A stretch of 64,000 nucleotides of DNA. Source: Aedes albopictus. Its lineage: Eukaryota > Arthropoda > Insecta > Diptera > Culicidae. The stretch's first letter is position 1. Each line of letters starts with the position of its first letter. The stretch is taken from the NCBI RefSeq assembly GCF_035046485.1, contig NC_085138.1, forward strand, positions 426,361,265 to 426,425,264. Direction: 5' to 3'. Below the pieces are notes generated by a model. That model saw nothing but the letters and a program-made list of their open reading frames with translations, was not told the origin of the DNA and did not search any database. The position numbers and the translations under genes are program-made. Positions 21,893 to 34,800 of this stretch are shown one piece after another.

Positions 21893-22800
21893 TTAAAGCC
21901 TGTATCCGCAATAATCGGGTCACAAAAGTATGGCTGTAGCTCTGCAATGAATTAGTGAAATTGGCCAAATAATTGAATGAGAACTCTTTGGTGTATGTTT
22001 ATTATTTGTGCCAAATTTCATCAAAATCGATGCATTACTTTTAACTGTAGATGAAAAACAAACAGACGTGGTTTTAAGCATGAGCATGGTCATGGTTACA
22101 ATCATGACCAATTTTCATCCGCATAATAGATGGTTCTTTTAAGCTACCGTTTAAAGTTCTATGATGATAATTATGAAATTTCGTCAGCAGTTATGATACA
22201 CTTTCTTGAAAAATTTCATCAACTTTGATCAATTGGTTTGAAAGCTACTGCTGTTGATAGGTGTTAGTGTTAGGGAAAATTTTTCGTGTTTTTCATGTGC
22301 GATGTTTGCCTATTCATAACTTTTGAATTTCTCTGCTAATTTTCATGAAATTTTGACAGAAGGTAGTTCATTATGTGTTTATTTTGCTCGCAAAATTTTA
22401 AAATTTTTGGTATAGTACTTTCAATAGTACAATAAAAAAAAATGAAGGGTGCAAACTAATTGATTTCGGAGGGGCTAAAATCACATTAAGTCCCAATAAA
22501 TGTTTCGACTATAAAATTGTTGATAGTGCATCGATTTTTGCCTATGCAACAAATGTAGATTGGGAGGTTTGTGTTCAAAATTTCAGCCATTTCCATTGCA
22601 AATTTTAAAAGTTACAGCGCTAACAAGCAAAACTAGGGTCTGTACAAAATTCATTGGCGCACATTCTACTCTCTCATTGTTACAACAAAAAGTACTACTC
22701 CGATTCACATGAAATTTTATAGGTGAAATGAACACATCTTAAGATGTTATTAGACCAAGCCCACTCATGGGCTCAATCAAGCATTTTAACGTTAAGTAGA
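21893..22800 (+). repeat. Dispersed inverted-orientation repeat, copy 1
   Basis: The first 70 bp (taaagcctgtatccgcaata onward) and the last part (agaccaagcccactcatggg) both recur, in complement and closer together, at 47210-47390. The middle 800 bp, AT-rich with several 'aatttcatcaaaat' phrases, is absent from the other copy. Element class unknown. Confidence 0.45.
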
Positions 22801-24423
22801 GCCCCGAACAAAGAAGCGAACCGCACCGGTCGCTGCTAAGTAGGGCTCGAAAGCGAAAAGTTTACGTACGGTTCGTAGCAGGGCTTAGAATATAGAGACA
22901 CGCAAAGTACGGTCTCTATCCGTAGGCTCGTGCGCTCTCTCGCGTTTAGCTCTCTGGGTAGCGTAAAGAGGAGACGAAAGAACATGAGTATGGATTTGTT
23001 GCCAAGTATATAGTTTTTAGAGAATGATTTTCTTGTTTTGTATAGGTAGGAATTTATTTTAGTTTGCATCAAATATTTGAAATTTTCAACCAATCAATAT
23101 CATAGATCGTTACACGAATAACACAACATAGAATTGTGATAGAGTGACAATACAAACGCAGAAAAATAATAGGTTTAAATTGACAAGCTTTGCTTAAGTA
23201 TGTTATGAATAAAGTTTTCGCTTCTTCGCCAATTTTAGGATCATGCATATCGAAAATGTATTGATTTTCTCTTAAAAATAGTTACGATTACTCATAATCG
23301 CACCTTTAGTTTTTGATTCGGCCGATCGTTTCGAAACTAATATTTGAAGAAATGTATAGTGATTCAGTGAGTTTTGCTGTTTTAACACGTACATGTTTGA
23401 GTCGGGTTTTCTACGCAGCAAGTAAAGCTTAGTTTTGCACATTTAGAAAAATGTCCAAATAAATAACTCTCGAAGTTCGTTCCGACAAGTTTAAAAATTA
23501 TCGTCATCCGACGCAGATTCCGGTGAGAAGATGTGCGTATTTTCTAACCCGATAAGAAACTATTTGACGGTAATAAGTGACCACAAGGTTTTCTTTCTTC
23601 ACTTCCCGGGCTGAGATCCTCCGCTTTGAAAGAGCTGTGCCTCGCGTTTCGTTTTGTCGTGTAGGGTATTTGTGCCTATCTTAGTCTCATTAAGGATGTG
23701 CAACATGAAAAATCACTCACAGCGCAATGTATACGCTTCAAACTGAATGATACAAACCTTTAACACACGTGCTCACTTCCACTGTTGATCTTACGATGCA
23801 CTAGAGTGGGATTTACCTTCAATATTTGATTTAATTGCGATCACAAATCGCGAGCCACTCGCACCTATCTTCAGCACACCGTAAAATTTTCATCTCATCG
23901 CGGTCCACCGGGTGGCTCCTTTTTCATCTCAACAGTATTTACAGCAAATCCACAACCACTCTCACATTTTCTCATCGTAGAGCATTCTGCACTCACCCAC
24001 TAACGCACTCCCTTTCCCTAGCAGGTGACAGTTTCATTGTGATTGTTTTCCTCTCTCGCAAAGGAGAAGTCACAACAATGTGCGGCGCGACGAATCGTCT
24101 ATGCTCGCTCCCCACGTTTTGCACTCGCATACATTCACAGCTGATTGGCAAATCAGTGCTGCCGAACTGGATGATAGTTCGTAAAGCTTGAGCGGTAGCA
24201 GCATATTTAGATGAAAACCAAACCAAATATTTTGAAAGAAATGGCGTTGGAAAATGAAATTATTGATCGATTTGCGTAGAAGTTCGATTACCAAGATGTT
24301 AAACCAAGAAACGACCATATTCTGATTGAAAAAACATCGTATTTGTAGTGACCAAATCTCATTCAATTAACTACTTGTTTCTTGATGTCTGGCACCGCTG
24401 TGATGCTTGCTTTGGTGCTTCGG
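22801..24423. other. Unassigned stretch
   Basis: It includes a small GC patch gaaccgcaccggtcgctgc at about 22819, similar to cgaccggtgcg near 47190. The frames at 23835-24191 and on the minus strand have no recognised domain. No gene is called. Confidence 0.3.
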
Positions 24424-24889
24424 CAGAGATGTGCGCCGCGGTTAAAACATCATTTTTGGTCGTCGGCGGCGGCGGCGTTAAAAATGAGATTTCAATATTT
24501 CGCTCTTTTACATCTCATATAGCGAAACATTTTAACAAACTATACTTTGCATATGAGAATGTAAATACACTAAAACCTCAATTTATGCATGTTATTTTAA
24601 TGCACTTTTTAATTTATGCACCTTTTTTTATGACCTGCATAAATTAAGGGAAAGCTACTCACAACCAATATTGTGCATAAGAATATTTGATAATGACGGT
24701 AACTATTGCAACGGCGGCTAAAGGGTGTTTATAAGGATGAGCAAATGGAAGTCACAGGGGAGTTTCAGGGGGTTCCCAGGGGTTTCCGCGAGGTACCAGG
24801 AGATCTCCGGGGGGTTTTCGGGGGTCTGAGGGGGTTTTCGAAAGCATTGCAGAGAGTTTCAGAGGATTTTCGACGGGGTTTGGAGGCGT

Positions 24890-25230
24890 TACGGGTACAT
24901 TTTCGGGGGTTTCCGAGGATCTCACGTGCGTTAAACGGGTGCAAGTGGGTCTTAGATGGATTCGGAGGCGTTAGGCAGGCGTTTTTGGGGTTTCAGATGC
25001 GTTACATTGGGTTCGAGGGGATTTAAGAGGGATTTTGGAGGCATTTCAGGAAGTTTCAGAGCATTTTTGGCGGGATTCAGAGGCCTTATGGAGGCGTTTT
25101 CGGGGGTTTCGGAGCGTCGCAGGTGCGTTACATGGGGTACGAGGCGGTTTAAGGGGAATTTTGGAGCCATTTCAGGAAGTTTCAGAGCATTTTCGGCGGG
25201 ATTCAGAGGCGTTACGGAAGCGTTTTTTTT
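24890..25230 (+). repeat. GC-rich 126-bp minisatellite
   Basis: A unit with gattttggaggcatttcagg and agtttcagagcattttt repeats with a shift of 126 bp (25021 against 25147). An older, more diverged unit lies upstream, with further short gggggtttc/ggcgttac phrases from 24740. As 126 is a multiple of three, open frames run through it (24706-25026 and 24956-25438). The encoded Gly/Phe/Arg-rich strings are by-products. Confidence 0.75.
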
Positions 25231-25587
25231 TTTATGCCCAAATTTCCCTCATGTTATGCCTTTTTTAATTTATGCACCCCCAGCCAGAGATGGCATGCTC
25301 CTCAGTGCGAAACGTGAGAAGAGAAAACATACACTCTACTCACGACTTTCAACGAGAGCGAGGGTGAACTACGCAACTTTCTTCACACACAAACCAGCCG
25401 CTCACTCTCTGGCATCCATCGCGGCACCCTCAAAATGAGTGCTCAAACAAATGTTAGATCAAATGTTTTTTCAGTTTCTGTGTGCACATTTTGTGCGCGC
25501 AGAAAATGTGCACACAAAAATTCGTGTTGAGAGCGCACTCAGTCGTGCTTCCAGTGCAATACTGTGTGTACCACAGGAGTATGAAAG

Positions 25588-26165
25588 TACTTGCTTGTCT
25601 AAGATATCACATAAATCACAGACAAATAGTATGTGACACTAACGAAATTTCAATCTCATATATCTCATGATCCTGATTACATAGAAAGTTGGTGTCTTCG
25701 GCAAAGTTGTTTGGCTGGTCAAGGACTAACCGATAATAAGACTTAAGTTTCAAAATTCCACCGCTAGGCGGCGCTAGTGAGCTAACAAATTTTATTTTTC
25801 ATAAATATCAGGAAAATTTGCAAAAAAATGCAACTAGCGCCGCTTAGCTGCAAAAACTTGAACCAAACGGTAATTATTCCGAAAGCCCTTGATCTACCAA
25901 ACAATAGTGCCGAAGACACCATCTTTCTACAAAATGAGGATGCTGAGATATGCGAAACTTAAAATTTGTTTGCTCACTAGCGCCACCTAGCGGTGGAATT
26001 TTGAAACTTAAGTCTTATTATCGGTTAGTCCTTGACCAGCCAAACAACTTTGCCGAAGACACCAACTCTCTAAGTAATCAGGATCATGAGATATATTAGA
26101 TTGATATTTCGCTAGTGTCACATCCACTTGTCTGTGATTTATGTGATATCTTAGACAAGCAGATG
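25588..26165. repeat. Large imperfect palindrome with 'cttcggcaaagttgtt' repeat
   Basis: The left arm (ttgtctaagatatcacataa ... ccgctaggcggcgctagtg) and right arm (cactagcgccacctagcggtgg ... gtgatatcttagacaagc) are complementary over nearly 300 bp each. A further, more diverged copy of the same unit follows to about 26600. The word ccgctaggcggcgctag recurs four times here and, slightly changed, at 40842. No coding sense is seen. Confidence 0.8.
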
Positions 26166-27204
26166 CAACACTGACAAAATTTCCATCCCATATATCTCAG
26201 GATCCTGATTACTTAGAGAATTGGTTTCTTCGGCAAAGTTGTTCAGCTGGTCAAGGGCTTTCAAAATATGGGCCGTGTGATTCGTGATTTCACCGCTAGG
26301 CGGCGCTAGATAGCGTACAAATTTTACATTTCACATATCTCAGCATTCTGATTCTTTAGAAAGATGGTGTCTTCGGCAAAATTGTTTGGTAGATCAAGGG
26401 CTTTCAGAATAATTATCGTTTGGTTCGAGTTTCTGCAGCTAGGCGGCGCTAGTTGCAACTTTTTGCAAATTTTCCTGACATATATGAAAAACAAAATTTG
26501 TTAGCTCACTAGCACCACCTGTTGGTGGAATTTGAAACCAAAATATTCATCAACTGTAAGTCCTTGATCAGCTTAAGACGTCTGCTTGTCTCTGATATCA
26601 CAGGATTTGATACCCCTTAGCGGGTTTTGGACATATTCTGGCATGCTTTCGGTTCACCAAATGCTCAAGCAACATTGACCCCTTTGAACACACCGCGTGT
26701 GCACTGAGTTCTGTTTTTTCTGCGTGCGCGCAGAAATTGCGCACTGGGATTATGACTTGCGGGCTCTCATTGCTCTCACGCAGCACTCTAATCACCCGCA
26801 CAAAAACTCTGCGCGAGAGAAATTATGTACATTTTATTGTGCGTTTTTTCTCTTTCTCTTTTGTAAGGTAAATGAAACTGAGAAGTTCAGTGAAAGATGA
26901 GCGTAAATGGGCACAATTTCTGCGTGACATGCCATCCCTGCCCCCAGCCATGTGCATAAATTGAGGTTTTAGTGTAGTAACTTGTAATTGCGCACTCGTA
27001 TATAGTGCGGCAGACAATTAAACGTTCAAATGACATGCATTCATTTTGGGAGCGTTTAAACTTAAATCGATTATTTTCTGAAGATTATTGGGGAAATTCT
27101 AAGTTCGGCGGCGTGATGAGTTTTAAGCTGGCGGCGTGCTAGAAAATCAAAACATCCGGCGGCATGAAGTAATAAATCTCGACGGCGCACATCTCTAGTC
27201 CTTG

Positions 27205-27748
27205 AGACAAAATGAGATGAATATAGGTACTAGGCCGAAGAAGGGGGCTTTTATATTTCAAAAAGGCAAAAGAGTTTTGGTTTGATTGCTGTTTTTGAAA
27301 ATAATGGTCGTCAGTGGGTGGTTTATTAAATATAAATTTAAAAATATAAATTAAATAAACGAGACATTAGGAAGAAAGTGTGCGAAATGGGTAACTTCAC
27401 CGTCCACGCATCCTTCCTCCCCTGTACATTCGAGAAGTACCTTGCCGAAATAAAATATTCTGTAGGTACTCCAAGTATTTCGAAGAATCATCTTTGCGCG
27501 TAAATACAACGCAGTAGACCAGGCCGCTTTGATGCATGTGTCATATCTCTGATATGCTGCAAGCATCAGTATTGACAAGAAAAGTAACACGATTGCTTTC
27601 CAGGGTGACTCCGCGTATGTATGAGATTAGATAAGAGTAATTTTCAAAGATGCATTGACTGTACCTAACTCAACTCAGATATCATAGAAACACTACAGTT
27701 ATTTCTTTTTGTAAAAACTAAATCATACCGATAAAAATCCTAAAAACC
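27205..27748. other. Unassigned stretch
   Basis: AT-rich, without a convincing frame. It lies between two repeat blocks. Confidence 0.3.
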
Positions 27749-28020
27749 CAGATTAATCCACCTAGTGGTGATAGTGCCTTTCTCGTCGAATATGTTATGT
27801 TGATATTTTTTAAAGCCAGCATATTGAAATGTTTAGCAAAACATGCTGGAAACCATGTATATATTTTAAGCGCTTAGAAATGGCTCTGGGTCCCCCCCAT
27901 AAAAATATAGGTATTATCTGACCAAAGTCAAGGGTGTCATAGCTGCCAAAACTACTCATTGTTGCCCAGTTTTTTAAGGTCATTAGTATTTCTAGAACTA
28001 TTACTGAAACGTGCATTCAG
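27749..28020 (+). mobile_element. DINE-like element, 5' end fragment
   Basis: The sequence attaatccacctagtggtga followed by gcctttctcgt matches the 5' end of copy A at 19815-19851 base for base over most of its length. No matching 3' hairpin is seen downstream, so only the 5' part is supported. Confidence 0.5.
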
Positions 28021-28029
28021 CTTCTTATC

Positions 28030-28243
28030 TCAGAACCATATTCAGCCTCTACTGTGTCTTATTCAGGAGATTGAGCTAATACGGTAAGCCGTATTCAGCC
28101 TCTCCTGTCGTTGAATCATATTCAGCCTCTTGTGTATATTATTCAGGAGATTGAGCTAATACGGTAAGCCGTATTCAGCCTCTCCTGTAATTGAATCATA
28201 TTCAGCCTCTTCTGTATCGTTTAAGGAGGTTTTAGCTATTGCT
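28030..28243 (-). repeat. 80-bp tandem repeat with palindromic box, block 1
   Basis: Two and a half units with an exact 80-bp step (28115 to 28195). Each unit has attcagcctct..ctgt twice and the palindrome tacggtaagccgta. It lies beyond the 3' end of the Helentron reading frame. Confidence 0.85.
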
Positions 28244-28561
28244 TTTTTCACTGAAAATTTTACTTGCTTCGCTGAGCAACATGACGTTTTCCTCCAGCGA
28301 AGGCTTACGCGATACAGGAAATCGCTGAATTTCATACTAACACAGCAGAAAATCTGTCAACAATAACTCAATACACATGCATTTCCAGCGAAAAGCTCTA
28401 TTTGCGTGACAACAATCCACTCCCATGACTAACGGGCGACCGCCGTCAAATATCAGGATTGCCAACTGCCCGGCGACTGCTGTCAGTTCTCTTTGTCGCC
28501 GAATCTGGCGCTGGGTCTTCGGCGCGGAAACCAAAAGGTGGGAATAAAATTTTGGGGTTTG
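28244..28561. other. Insert between two tandem-repeat blocks
   Basis: About 320 bp of different, GC-richer sequence (gccaactgcccggcgactgc) interrupts the 80-bp array. No terminal repeats or coding signal are visible. Confidence 0.4.
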
Positions 28562-28830
28562 CGCGCAATAACACGGTAAACCGTATTCAGCCCCTCCTGT
28601 CGTTGAACCATATTCAGCCTCTTCTGTATCTTATTCAGGAGATTGAGCTAATACGGTAAAACGTATTCAGCCTCTCCTGTCGTTGAATCATATTCAGCCT
28701 CTTCTGAATCGTTTTAGCTGACACGGTAAACCGTATTCAGTTCCTCCCATCTCATTTTCAGAAGACTTTAGCTAATATGATTTTCAGCAGTTTCAGAAGA
28801 TTTTAGCTAATATGGTTTATTTCTAATTGA
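28562..28830 (-). repeat. 80-bp tandem repeat with palindromic box, block 2
   Basis: One and a half good units (step 28606 to 28686) with the palindrome acggtaaaccgt, fading into shorter repeats of ttagctaatatg. It ends about 35 bp before the Helentron stop codon, so it may be the element's own 3' region. Confidence 0.8.
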
Positions 28831-28862
28831 CGATTTGTTTTGGCAGGTTACACCAACGTCTT

Positions 28863-31800
28863 TTAACTCATCACTATATGATTCAAGTTATACACATCGT
28901 AGCATGTAAAGTCGTATGGTGTGTTTACATCAGATGGAAGGAGAACATTATAATGTGCGTCTGCTTGACCTGGTCTTGTCAAATGCAGTAATATTGGTAA
29001 ATCAGTATTACTGTAACTTGGTGGTTCAACTTTAACAAACCGTTGTTCTCCGTTTTCGTGATGCAGCATGATAAATATAATTCGTTCAAGACCCATACTG
29101 AGAGCAAACAGGGTGTCAAGGTTACCGAATAATCTTTCTGAACAACATATCTGAAGAAGGTTAAACAATGTGTCTGATTCCAAACCAATGGTATTTTTGA
29201 TTTTATCGAAGAGATGTATGTTTTCAATTACGGTTTGGAATGCAATTGCTCTAAGATCAAAAGAAAAACTTTCATTTCCTACCACTGCATACGAAATCGC
29301 ATTAAATTGGCAACCACCATCTCCAGTTATTGGAATCTCTAAGAATCCATTCAATGTTTGAACTGACAATGGTCTATCTCTGCTACATTTAAAAATGTTA
29401 GTAGGTAATGTCCGTAAGTAGTTTGCAATGTGGTCGATATCACTTTTGTAACGCATTACATTGCCATCTGTAGAAGCTATCAGCAATTCTTCTGAATTAG
29501 TAAATGTATATGGATCGTTATAAAATACCTGTTGAATATTTTTGAGCAATTTTTCATTACCATTATCATATGCATCATTTGTTGTATCTACTGAGTTAAT
29601 CCACTCTTTAATGTTGTTATCTAAATTTAAATGTTCAGAATCTGATTCAAAATCACTGTACTGAAATGATAAACTAACAATATTCCTATTGCTCGATCGG
29701 ATGCTACTACATTCGGATGATAAGTCCACACAAGATGCTATTGATATACTATCTACGGATACTAGGTCGGAAGACTTTCCAAACAGTTGAATATTATCAT
29801 TGTCAATTTTTTTCACATCATCAAGGCATGGTTGCTTACTATAAATATTACAATATATTGGTTTATGATCAGAAAAGTAGCATTCGTAAACTCCTGCAGT
29901 AATATTTTCAAAATTGGCGTATACTACATCTAGTCGTGAACCCAAAATAGTTGTTGCTTCTGTTGGCGGTAGTTTCGAAACATATGAACGGCTGATCATA
30001 AAAGAACTAAACTCATGGATTTGTGCATTTCTTGTATCATTAAGATTGAAATTGAAATCACCTATGACAATAGTTGGACAAGATTCCTCCAACTGAAAAC
30101 GAAGCATTGTATCTTTAAAATCGCAAACACTTACTTTTGGTGATTTATATCCACTTATTATCTGGATTTCATTGACTACAAATTTTACTAAATCTATGTG
30201 ACTATGATAATGTCCCTTTTGATCCGCCTTGAATTCGGTACAATGGTCGACAACATTTGCTTTTAAACTGCTTCTTGCAAAACAGATAATTCCTTTAGCA
30301 AAGTTCTTTTTAACATAATCCGGATAATTAATAGTATCTGAACGGTAAACCAAATCGAATCCAGGAAATTCAATCTTTTCATTAGCATACAAGTTAGTTT
30401 CGGAGAAAATTAATATATCACAGCGGAAATACCATGGGTCCACGTCTACATGCTTTTTATTCGCTCGTAATGATCGAATATTCAAATAAACTACTTTGAG
30501 CCCTGATACGTTAACTAAATTATTGTACGCAAGTGACAATGATCGTTCTTTTCTTAGTCTATTCATTTCGTTCAAACAAGCATCAATTGTATTATTACTT
30601 TTCATATTTCCTGGAAAATTACCTAAAATATAAAGTCCTGAAAGACTCGTCACGCGGCTAAGCTCTACATACACTAACTGGCGGGTAAGGTTACCAGATT
30701 TCCTGAAATCAATACACACATGTTTGTATGTTTGACCTTGACTTTTATGAATAGTTAGAGCTTCGCAGGGTACTATTGGAAACTGGTCTCGTATCATCTG
30801 GTAATCCTTCTGGAAATGAGTTGTCAGGTTGTATACTTTCCTAGGGATTGGCGTCAAACTGAGGTTGATATTGTTGTTCTCCATGAAATTCCTGTACTGC
30901 TGTCGTATCTTCTTGCCTACATTACTAGAATCGAATTTTAGAAAAACAATAGTTGGTTTTTCAGTCCCAGGATTGCAAAAAACGTATTCTAAAACTCCAG
31001 TAGCTCCATTAACTAATCCATCTGCAACGTCAAGATTAGCTGTCAGCATGTATTTAATTCCTTGTTTGAACCGGATCGTATATGGATATCCTCCACAATC
31101 TTTGGTCGGTCGTTCTCTCCACATTTTAATCTTTGCAGTTCTTTGATGTGGTTTTAGTTTTCCTGTAATTGTGTCGACAGCATTACACTCTATTTCAGAT
31201 GCGAGTGATTCCGATATCTTCTTGTCATTATATTTATCAACATTGGCGTTTGTATAGTAAAGCCTGATGGCTTCATCGGGCACTTGATCTTCCTGTATTT
31301 CTCGAGATTTTATGATGTTGATGTCTTCGTCTGTCATTTCTCCACGAGCAAAACTATTGAGAGCTCTAACAAAGCTCAAATCATCTTTCTGTCGCATAAC
31401 CTCTGTAAGCTCATAAAGGTTAAATTCGTCCCATAATGGTGAGATGCTTGTTTTAATTAGACTGTGCTTCGGAGTCAAGAAGATGGCCGAGTCTTTTACA
31501 GGTGGTAGTTGAAGAAAATCGCCAACTGTGATTACCGATAATCCACCAAAGGTTTCGTTTCTTCCAGTGATTTGCCGCAACCGTGTATCGATCCGGCTGA
31601 AAATGGTGCTTCCAACCATCGATATCTCATCAACGATGACCAATTTGCAGTCCTTCAGTTGTTGTCTTAAATTGTTGGCAACATCCATGGGTAAATCCGA
31701 CATTTTCGCATTTTCTTGTAGTGGTAGAGCAAATGCAGAGTGTAACGTATTTCCTCCAATCAGAAAAGCTGCTTTTCCAGAAAACGCACATAACAAAACT

Positions 31801-34800
31801 TTAATGGAATCAGTATTTTGGTCTCTCAGAACTGAAGTTGAATATTCCAAATGGTATGTGATTAACTGGAAAATAGTAGAAATAACCATGCTTTTGCCTA
31901 CTCCAGCAGATCCCGAAATAAAAATTCGAAGAGGCAACTTTCCGGTGCTGAATGACTTGTAGATGTGCATTACAATTTCCCTTTGTCGCTCGTTCAGTTT
32001 ACATAGCATATCAAAGAGATTATGTTCGTGTATTTTTGGAGGGGCAGTGTAAATAAAAGGTACATTACTTTTTGGACGATCTATCCCCACTTGCACAAGG
32101 ATATCGATCTCTTGTTCCTTAGGAATTTGATTTTTCTCAAAATCTTCAATTTCATCTGCATCGGCTATTTGTCTGTGCTGCTCAGCTGCTAGCATAGCAT
32201 CATCCAATCGATCGCTAGACAACTTAAACAGGTTATCGCGATTTTTTTCTATCAACTCCTTGTTTTCATAAAACTTTGCACTCCAGTTAATCGATTCAAT
32301 TTCCTTCTCTTCGTTTCTCCATGGAAGAAATAACAGCAACTGTTCGCGAAAGAAGTTGTCCGGATCTTTTTCATACGTGTATCGCACGTGCCGTACGATT
32401 CTGGCCTTCCTGCGGCGTTTATTCTCATCTTTCTCCGTGTCTGTCTCGTTACCTTCATCGTCCGAATCCAAATTCTTATCTCGTCTTGTTTTCTTCGCTG
32501 TTTGGAAATAATATGCGGCATATTCAGCCAAGCAAACATCATCCAAAGCTTTTCGTTCTGAATAATGTGTAAGAATATCTTTTCCTACGATGTCAGTTGA
32601 ATCAGGATCCATTGCTTGCAACTGCTTGTTTGTTTTTAAGAATGCTACTCTTTCCTCACTGCGCCCCGTATTTATAAATATAGCACTTCGACTGAACTCT
32701 GTTATAGGTGTTCCCAAGCAATGGTATACTGCTTCTGAAGTCGATATCACGTGTCCGTTCAGGAATTTGTTCATGATGCATCGTAACCGATCCTGTAAAT
32801 TACGATCTCCTTTGTCCAGTTCAGTTTGAAGGTCTTTCAGTCCTTTTGAAAGCCCTGCTTCTCCTTTCGCCACATAATCCACAATGTACGATGCTACAGC
32901 ATATTCGTCCACAACAAGTTGCAAATCGACATTTGATTCCATCAAATTGAGAATTATTCGATTGTAAGTATTGATATCTACCTCACAACTCCTGCGCCTA
33001 TAAAAGATTGTCAGTTTATTAATAGAGCTTCTTAAAGCTGTTAAATACGTCTCCTCTGACATCTGAAGGTGCTCCAAAACTTCATCAAAGCTTTTGACAA
33101 TTCTTTCTTTACTCACATAGAACTGTTCCATTAGGTTTTTGATTTTTTCCAGATTGGACTTCACTTCAGTAGTTCTTTCCTCTTTGGATAACGGTTCAAG
33201 AATCGTTGTCCGTGGCATTACAAATTTGGGGAAATTAAATCTACAGATGTTTTTATTTTTCTTTCCTTTACTGCATGTGGAGGTATGCTTGTGTCGCAGA
33301 TAGTTACAAAATGGATTTTTCTCGTCAAATTCGCACGTTATGTGCTTGTCTGCAAACTGTATGACTAGGTCAAAAGTGCTGCTGTCATCACGATCTATTT
33401 TAGGTGCATTGTCAATCCACAACAATATATGATCATGAGGTGATCCTCGCTGTTGAAATTCCCGTCTGCGAAAGAAGTCAGTGACCTTGTATGTTTCGAA
33501 AATTCCTCCTTCTGCTTTAGTGATCAATTTCATCAAGTTCTTGATTTTGTTATCATAATACATTGCAGTAAATACGGGATTTTCCTTCACCAGTTTTGCC
33601 CTTTCTTCATATGGTAAATTTAATGCATCATACAAACTAACTTTTGTACCTGAAGTATACTCTACCAGAGCTTGAATCAATTCTGGCCAATTAGTTTCAA
33701 CTGCAGATACCGTGAGAAAGAATACAGGAGTACCGATTTGCCGCATAAGTCCACATAAAACCTTCTTTTTTTGCTCCATATACGCAGGGGCACATCTCAT
33801 TTGATCCATGAATCTTAATCCATTGTTGAACGACAATAAACCTCCAATGTAATCAGGTTGCAGTGCCTCTTGAGCCGTTACATTTTTTGCATTCTTTTTC
33901 TTCCGAATGGCAACTTTTATAGAATTGTACGATTCATTCAGCAACTTTTTCTTTGAAAGGTGAAGTATACGCCTTGGTTCAATCCTGTTGTTGTAGTACC
34001 GAATTTCCCATTTGATGATATCGTTGCATGTTATGTTTTTGTCTGTCAAACTCCGTGGTTGTCCAGCAAAAATTTTTGGAAAACAAAGATATTCTATGTC
34101 CGGGTTACTGTATGGTGATACCGGTTTCTGGTTTTGTCCAGGAGCCATTACTACGATTGCATTTTGGGCAGCTACTTCATTCAAATCAATCAGCAAGCAT
34201 TCGTCGTCTCCTTCGTGCAGTAAATTCGCGAATTCTTCGTCTATGTTTATACCTGCTTCTTGTTCAACCCTGTCACCATCAAACTCGGTTGTGTTCAAAT
34301 TTGGTTCGTCATCATTTATGTCCAATCCATCGTATGCATTTTCCGAGAAACGAATTCCATACTTCTTATATAGTTCCGTTTCCTGCAAGTAATTGCCAGC
34401 TGCCTCAACTTTTTCCTTACGTACCAGCCCTTTAAGATAACTGGATGTATGTCCCATATGCCTCTTAAACTCCACTGGTATGGCTATCATATTGATATTG
34501 TTAATGTTCCTAGGAAGGGACTGCTCCATTTCATTAACATCGGTAGGAACATATATCACACTACCTTGAGCACCAACTTGTGGATTTGAAGCTCGATGAT
34601 TAAGCATAATGATCTTGATGAAAGGCACATACGGTGAGACGATACGTTCCTCAATGGGATTTAATTCTTCCAAACACTCCGGGACTGCTGCTAATTTTAA
34701 TCCATTACTGCTTGAAAGTTTAGGCATTTTTCCTGCGCTAACGTACCTATGACATGTATGGCAAAGATAATTTTGTCTATGTTCATCATAGTTATTCAAA

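Larger units (their letters stand above)
24568..26974. mobile_element. TA-flanked element with pogo-like ends
   Basis: The ends are a perfect 22-bp inverted repeat beginning cactaaaacctcaatttatg, flanked by TA at 24566-24567 and 26975-26976. CA-starting ends of this form with TA duplication resemble pogo/Tigger-type Tc1-mariner elements. No transposase is present. The interior is a patchwork: a GC-rich minisatellite, a large palindrome carrying the 'cttcggcaaagttgtt' repeat, and simple inverted pieces (cccccagcca at both sides). Confidence 0.7.

Noticed and set aside
24706..25438. Glycine/phenylalanine-rich frames of 106 and 160 codons
   Set aside because: The 126-bp minisatellite has a length divisible by three, so it keeps frames open by itself. 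No domain is seen.
34012..34435. Plus-strand frames of 126 and 135 codons
   Set aside because: These are shadows opposite the Helentron coding sequence.
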